From Mediterranea massiliensis (GTDB lineage Bacteria > Bacteroidota > Bacteroidia > Bacteroidales > Bacteroidaceae): a stretch of DNA of 64,000 bases. Below, piece after piece: positions 62,061 to 64,000 of this stretch. A program made the position numbers and the translations under genes. The notes under the pieces are model-generated. The model saw nothing but the letters and a program-made list of their open reading frames with translations, had not been told where the DNA came from and ran no database searches. Every line of letters begins with the position of its first letter. The first letter of the stretch is position 1. The stretch spans positions 1 through 64,000 of the forward strand of contig SUYA01000010.1 in the NCBI GenBank assembly GCA_015060695.1, read 5' to 3'.

Positions 62061-62636
62061 ATGCAGGTAGAGCAACACCCACTGCAACCCTTCTTGCCGC
62101 TTAATGCCCGTCTGTTGATGTTGGGTAGTTTTCCACCGCAGCGCAAACGTTGGTCGATGGAGTTCTATTATCCAAACTGGAATAATGACATGTGGCGCAT
62201 TGTGGGACTATTGTTTTTCAACGAAAAAGATTATTTTGTGGATAAAGAACGCAAGGCATTCTGTAAGGAGTGCCTTGTTAGTTTTTTAACTGAGAGAGGT
62301 ATTGCTCTGTACGATGCGGCAACTTCAGTGCGCCGTTTGCAGGACAATGCTTCCGATAAGTTTCTGGAAGTGGTTGTGCCTACCGATGTGGCCGCTCTGC
62401 TTCGTCGGCTTCCTCATTGCCGAGCTGTAGTAACAACCGGCGAAAAAGCCACCGAAACCCTTTGTTCGCAGTTGGGAATATTACGGCCTAAGGTGGGCGA
62501 TTATGAGGAGTTCTGTTTCGAAGGTCGTGCCTTGCGTCTTTACAGGATGCCCTCTTCTTCGCGGGCTTACCCGTTGTCGTTAGAAAAAAAAGCAGCAGCC
62601 TATCGTATTATGTATCAAGACTTGCAGATGTTGTAG
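62061..62636 (+). CDS. Uracil-DNA glycosylase superfamily protein
   Basis: A 191-residue protein resembling the uracil/mismatch DNA glycosylase fold: an N-terminal LLMLGSFPPQRKRWSMEFYY motif (water-activating loop region), PNWNNDMWRIVGLLF, IALYDAATSVRRLQDN, the core strand RAVVTTGEKATETL, and a C-terminal RMPSSSRAYPLSLEKK in place of the usual HPSPL-type loop. It probably acts in DNA base repair, but the substrate is unclear. It follows the hypothetical gene by 6 nt. Confidence 0.7.
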   Translation: MQVEQHPLQPFLPLNARLLMLGSFPPQRKRWSMEFYYPNWNNDMWRIVGLLFFNEKDYFVDKERKAFCKECLVSFLTERGIALYDAATSVRRLQDNASDKFLEVVVPTDVAALLRRLPHCRAVVTTGEKATETLCSQLGILRPKVGDYEEFCFEGRALRLYRMPSSSRAYPLSLEKKAAAYRIMYQDLQML

Positions 62637-62658
62637 TAAAAATAAATCGACAAACTGC

Positions 62659-62688
62659 TTGCAGATTTAAAACTTTCAGTTACCTTTG
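62659..62688 (+). promoter_or_regulatory. Promoter of tRNA-Trp
   Basis: TTG at 62659-62661, 19-nt spacer, TACCTTTG at 62681-62688; 12 nt before the tRNA 5' end. Confidence 0.72.
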
Positions 62689-62699
62689 CAGCCGCAAAC

Positions 62700-62772
62700 A
62701 CGGGAATAGCTCAGTTGGTAGAGCATCGGTCTCCAAAACCGAGTGTCGGGAGTTCGAGCCTCTCTTCCCGTG
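62700..62772 (+). tRNA. tRNA-Trp (anticodon CCA)
   Basis: Acceptor ACGGGAA pairs with TTCCCGT; D-arm AGCTCAGTTGGTAGAGC; anticodon loop CTCCAAA in a TCGGT/ACCGA stem gives anticodon CCA; T-arm contains GTTCGAGCC. Discriminator G at 62772; CCA follows at 62773-62775 and is encoded. Confidence 0.95.
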
Positions 62773-62780
62773 CCACGAGG

Positions 62781-62811
62781 CACCGCTGTGAGTAAAAGAC
62801 TCATAGCGGTG
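62781..62811 (+). terminator. Terminator after tRNA-Trp
   Basis: CACCGCTGTGAGT (62781-62793) pairs with ACTCATAGCGGTG (62799-62811), one mismatch, 5-nt loop, then TTCTTGTTTCTT. Confidence 0.85.
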
Positions 62812-62917
62812 TTCTTGTTTCTTACCATTTCTTGTTGTAGGTTCTTTTTGTTTATTCGAACATTCCCGTTACGAATCTGTTTTATCTGTACTAATCATTC
62901 TCTAATTAATAGTCAGT

Positions 62918-63214
62918 ATGGATAAATTCAATCAAATCATTCAGTCGGATAAACCGGTGTTAGTCGATTTTTTTGCTACATGGTGTGGCCCTTGCAAGGC
63001 CATGTCGCCGGTAGTAGATGCACTGAAGCGTGAGTACGTCGGTCGTGTAGATGTGCTGAAAATGGATGTGGATGTAGAAGAAGAGCTGTCTGAACAATAT
63101 CGGATACAGATGGTGCCCACCTTTATGTTGTTCAAGAAGGGTGAAGCCTTGTGGCGCCATTCGGGTGTCATCTCTTTGCAGGAGTTGAAGGCTGCGGTTG
63201 AACGTCTCCTTTGA
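62918..63214 (+). CDS. trxA: Thioredoxin
   Basis: A 98-residue cytosolic dithiol oxidoreductase. The active site ATWCGPCKAM (residues ~22-31), the cis-proline loop VPTFMLFKKG and the C-terminal helix all match thioredoxin, slightly shorter than E. coli TrxA (108-109). No signal peptide, so it acts in the cytosol as a general disulfide reductant. It stands alone between the tRNA-Trp terminator and the bidirectional terminator at 63252. Confidence 0.93.
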   Translation: MDKFNQIIQSDKPVLVDFFATWCGPCKAMSPVVDALKREYVGRVDVLKMDVDVEEELSEQYRIQMVPTFMLFKKGEALWRHSGVISLQELKAAVERLL

Positions 63215-63251
63215 TGACTGTTGCTTTTGCCGGATGTAGCATAAAAACAAA

Positions 63252-63280
63252 AGCCATCTCTCAAAAAAAGAGAGATGGCT
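63252..63280. terminator. Bidirectional terminator between trxA and the histone H1-like gene
   Basis: 11-bp stem AGCCATCTCTC (63252-63262) with 63270-63280, loop of seven A. Followed by CTTGTATTCTTTT on + and TTTTGTTTTTAT on -. Confidence 0.88.
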
Positions 63281-63306
63281 CTTGTATTCTTTTAGGCGTT
63301 GCAAAT

Positions 63307-63480
63307 TTATTTTGCAGCTTCCAAAGATGCTTTACGGAATTCTTTCATAGCCTTTTCGATAGCCAAAGAAGCCTTGCGAGCACGAGTACCAGCGGCTTTG
63401 TTACCAATTTCAGCTTGTGCCTTTGCATCTTTTTCCCATGCTGCATAGAGTTCAGCAACTTTTTCAATTAATTCTTTCAT
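63307..63480 (-). CDS. Histone H1-like small basic protein
   Basis: A 57-residue protein translated by hand from -: it starts MKELIEKVAELYAAWEKDA, continues with GNKAAGTRARKASLAIEKAM and ends FRKASLEAAK. The Lys/Ala/Arg composition and the RARKAS core resemble the histone H1/Hc1-like proteins annotated in Bacteroides, which presumably bind DNA non-specifically. It has a TATTTTTG element on - ~36 nt upstream and a shared terminator downstream. It is too small for many ORF cut-offs but has every sign of a real gene. Confidence 0.85.
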   Translation of the reverse strand: MKELIEKVAELYAAWEKDAKAQAEIGNKAAGTRARKASLAIEKAMKEFRKASLEAAK

Positions 63481-63515
63481 GACCGTTTTGATTTTATAGT
63501 GTTAATAATCTGGGA

Positions 63516-63523
63516 CAAAAATA
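63516..63523 (-). promoter_or_regulatory. -7 element of the histone H1-like gene
   Basis: On - the sequence reads TATTTTTG, ~36 nt upstream of the ATG at 63480. Confidence 0.55.
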
Positions 63524-63628
63524 CATTGTTTCTTGAAATAATCGCATAAAAACGTGTTTTTTTTTGAAATTATTTTGCTTTTGGTGATAAAAAAGCTCTT
63601 TTATCTGTTTTTTAGCTACTTTTGCGAC

Positions 63629-64000
63629 ATGAAAATGCATACGGAAACAGAATTTATACAAACGTTGATTGAGCAGGGTGAACATCAGCAGCAGGATTTC
63701 AAGTTTGAAATTTCGGATGCTCGCAAGATTGCCAAGACTTTATCGGCTTTTGCCAATACCGATGGAGGCCGTTTGCTCATAGGGGTGAAGGATAATGGCA
63801 AGGTGGCCGGTGTGCGCTCTGAGGAAGAGAGATATATGATAGAGGCTGCTGCGACGCTCTATTGTCGGCCGACTATAGCTTGCCGGATGCAAACTTATTC
63901 TGTTGCAGGAAAAACTGTGTTACTGGTCGAAGTCGATGAACATCCGCAGAAGCCGGTTTATGCGCAGGATGAGGCCGGAAAGTATTGGGCTTATGTTAGG
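63629..64000 (+). CDS. AlbA_2/Schlafen-type putative ATP-binding or DNA-binding protein, N-terminal part
   Basis: Translated by hand; the frame is open to the right edge (124 codons seen). The sequence GEHQQQDFKFEISDARKIAK, LSAFANTDGGRLLIGVKDNG and KPVYAQDEAGKYWAYVR shows the AlbA_2 (Schlafen-like) domain found in many bacterial regulators. The first ATG is at 63629; a second at 63635. A TACTTTTG element at 63617-63624 would place the transcription start at or next to this ATG, so either the mRNA is nearly leaderless or a later start is used. C-terminal domains lie outside the window. Confidence 0.82.
   Translation, partial: MKMHTETEFIQTLIEQGEHQQQDFKFEISDARKIAKTLSAFANTDGGRLLIGVKDNGKVAGVRSEEERYMIEAAATLYCRPTIACRMQTYSVAGKTVLLVEVDEHPQKPVYAQDEAGKYWAYVR

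Overview
The window is a chromosomal segment from a member of the Bacteroidaceae, most likely Bacteroides. Evidence: low-to-moderate GC; many promoters of the Bacteroides type (TTTG or TTG, 19-21 nt, TAnnTTTG); SusC/SusD pairs; a hybrid two-component regulator; a tmRNA with a GETxYALAA-type tag; and Bacteroides-typical families such as DUF4837 and DUF4831. I cannot name the species from the sequence alone.

Layout. (1) 1-5.7 kb: a conserved core operon on + with the end of a DUF4837 gene, pdxA, a sigma-54-type activator, an LptE-like lipoprotein, a TPR-like protein and secG, then an MFS transporter. (2) 5.8-7.4 kb: a DUF4831 gene on - and ssrA (tmRNA) on +. (3) 7.7-17.6 kb: five consecutive glycan enzymes on + (heparinase-like lyase, GH28-like beta-helix, GH97, GH88, double GH43) with no SusCD of their own. 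(4) 17.9-25.0 kb: an M28 peptidase, a sigma/anti-sigma-like operon with two small exported proteins behind a highly structured leader, and a cell-wall amidase. (5) 25.1-57.2 kb: a second, larger pectin-type locus. It holds an esterase, GH105 and a CE12-like esterase (+); GH105, PL26-like lyase, GH2, SusD and SusC (-); a broken tyrosine recombinase; SusC, SusD, a PL22-like lyase, L-rhamnose mutarotase and a 1411-residue hybrid sensor/regulator (+); and a tandem CE12-like esterase (-). (6) 57.2-64 kb: core genes (rny, zapA and a coiled-coil partner, a small membrane-protein/regulator operon, a glycosylase-like gene, tRNA-Trp, trxA, a histone H1-like gene and the start of an AlbA-type gene).

Together the enzymes suggest degradation of rhamnogalacturonan-I or related rhamnose- and uronate-rich pectin. 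Acetyl groups come off with the SGNH esterases. Lyases cut the backbone and GH88/GH105 remove the resulting unsaturated uronates. GH2, GH43, GH97 and the GH28-like protein trim side chains, RhaM prepares released L-rhamnose, and the hybrid regulator senses an oligosaccharide. The substrate is inferred from families, not shown.

The most unusual structures are these. Two divergent SusC genes share a ~438-bp inverted repeat flanking a frameshifted recombinase, and only one of them has a recognisable promoter. Three intergenic arrays of tandem 22-bp imperfect palindromes have the same period but unrelated sequences. A ~145-nt imperfect palindrome upstream of the sigma gene has a third repeat copy overlapping the start codon, which would allow two mutually exclusive RNA folds.
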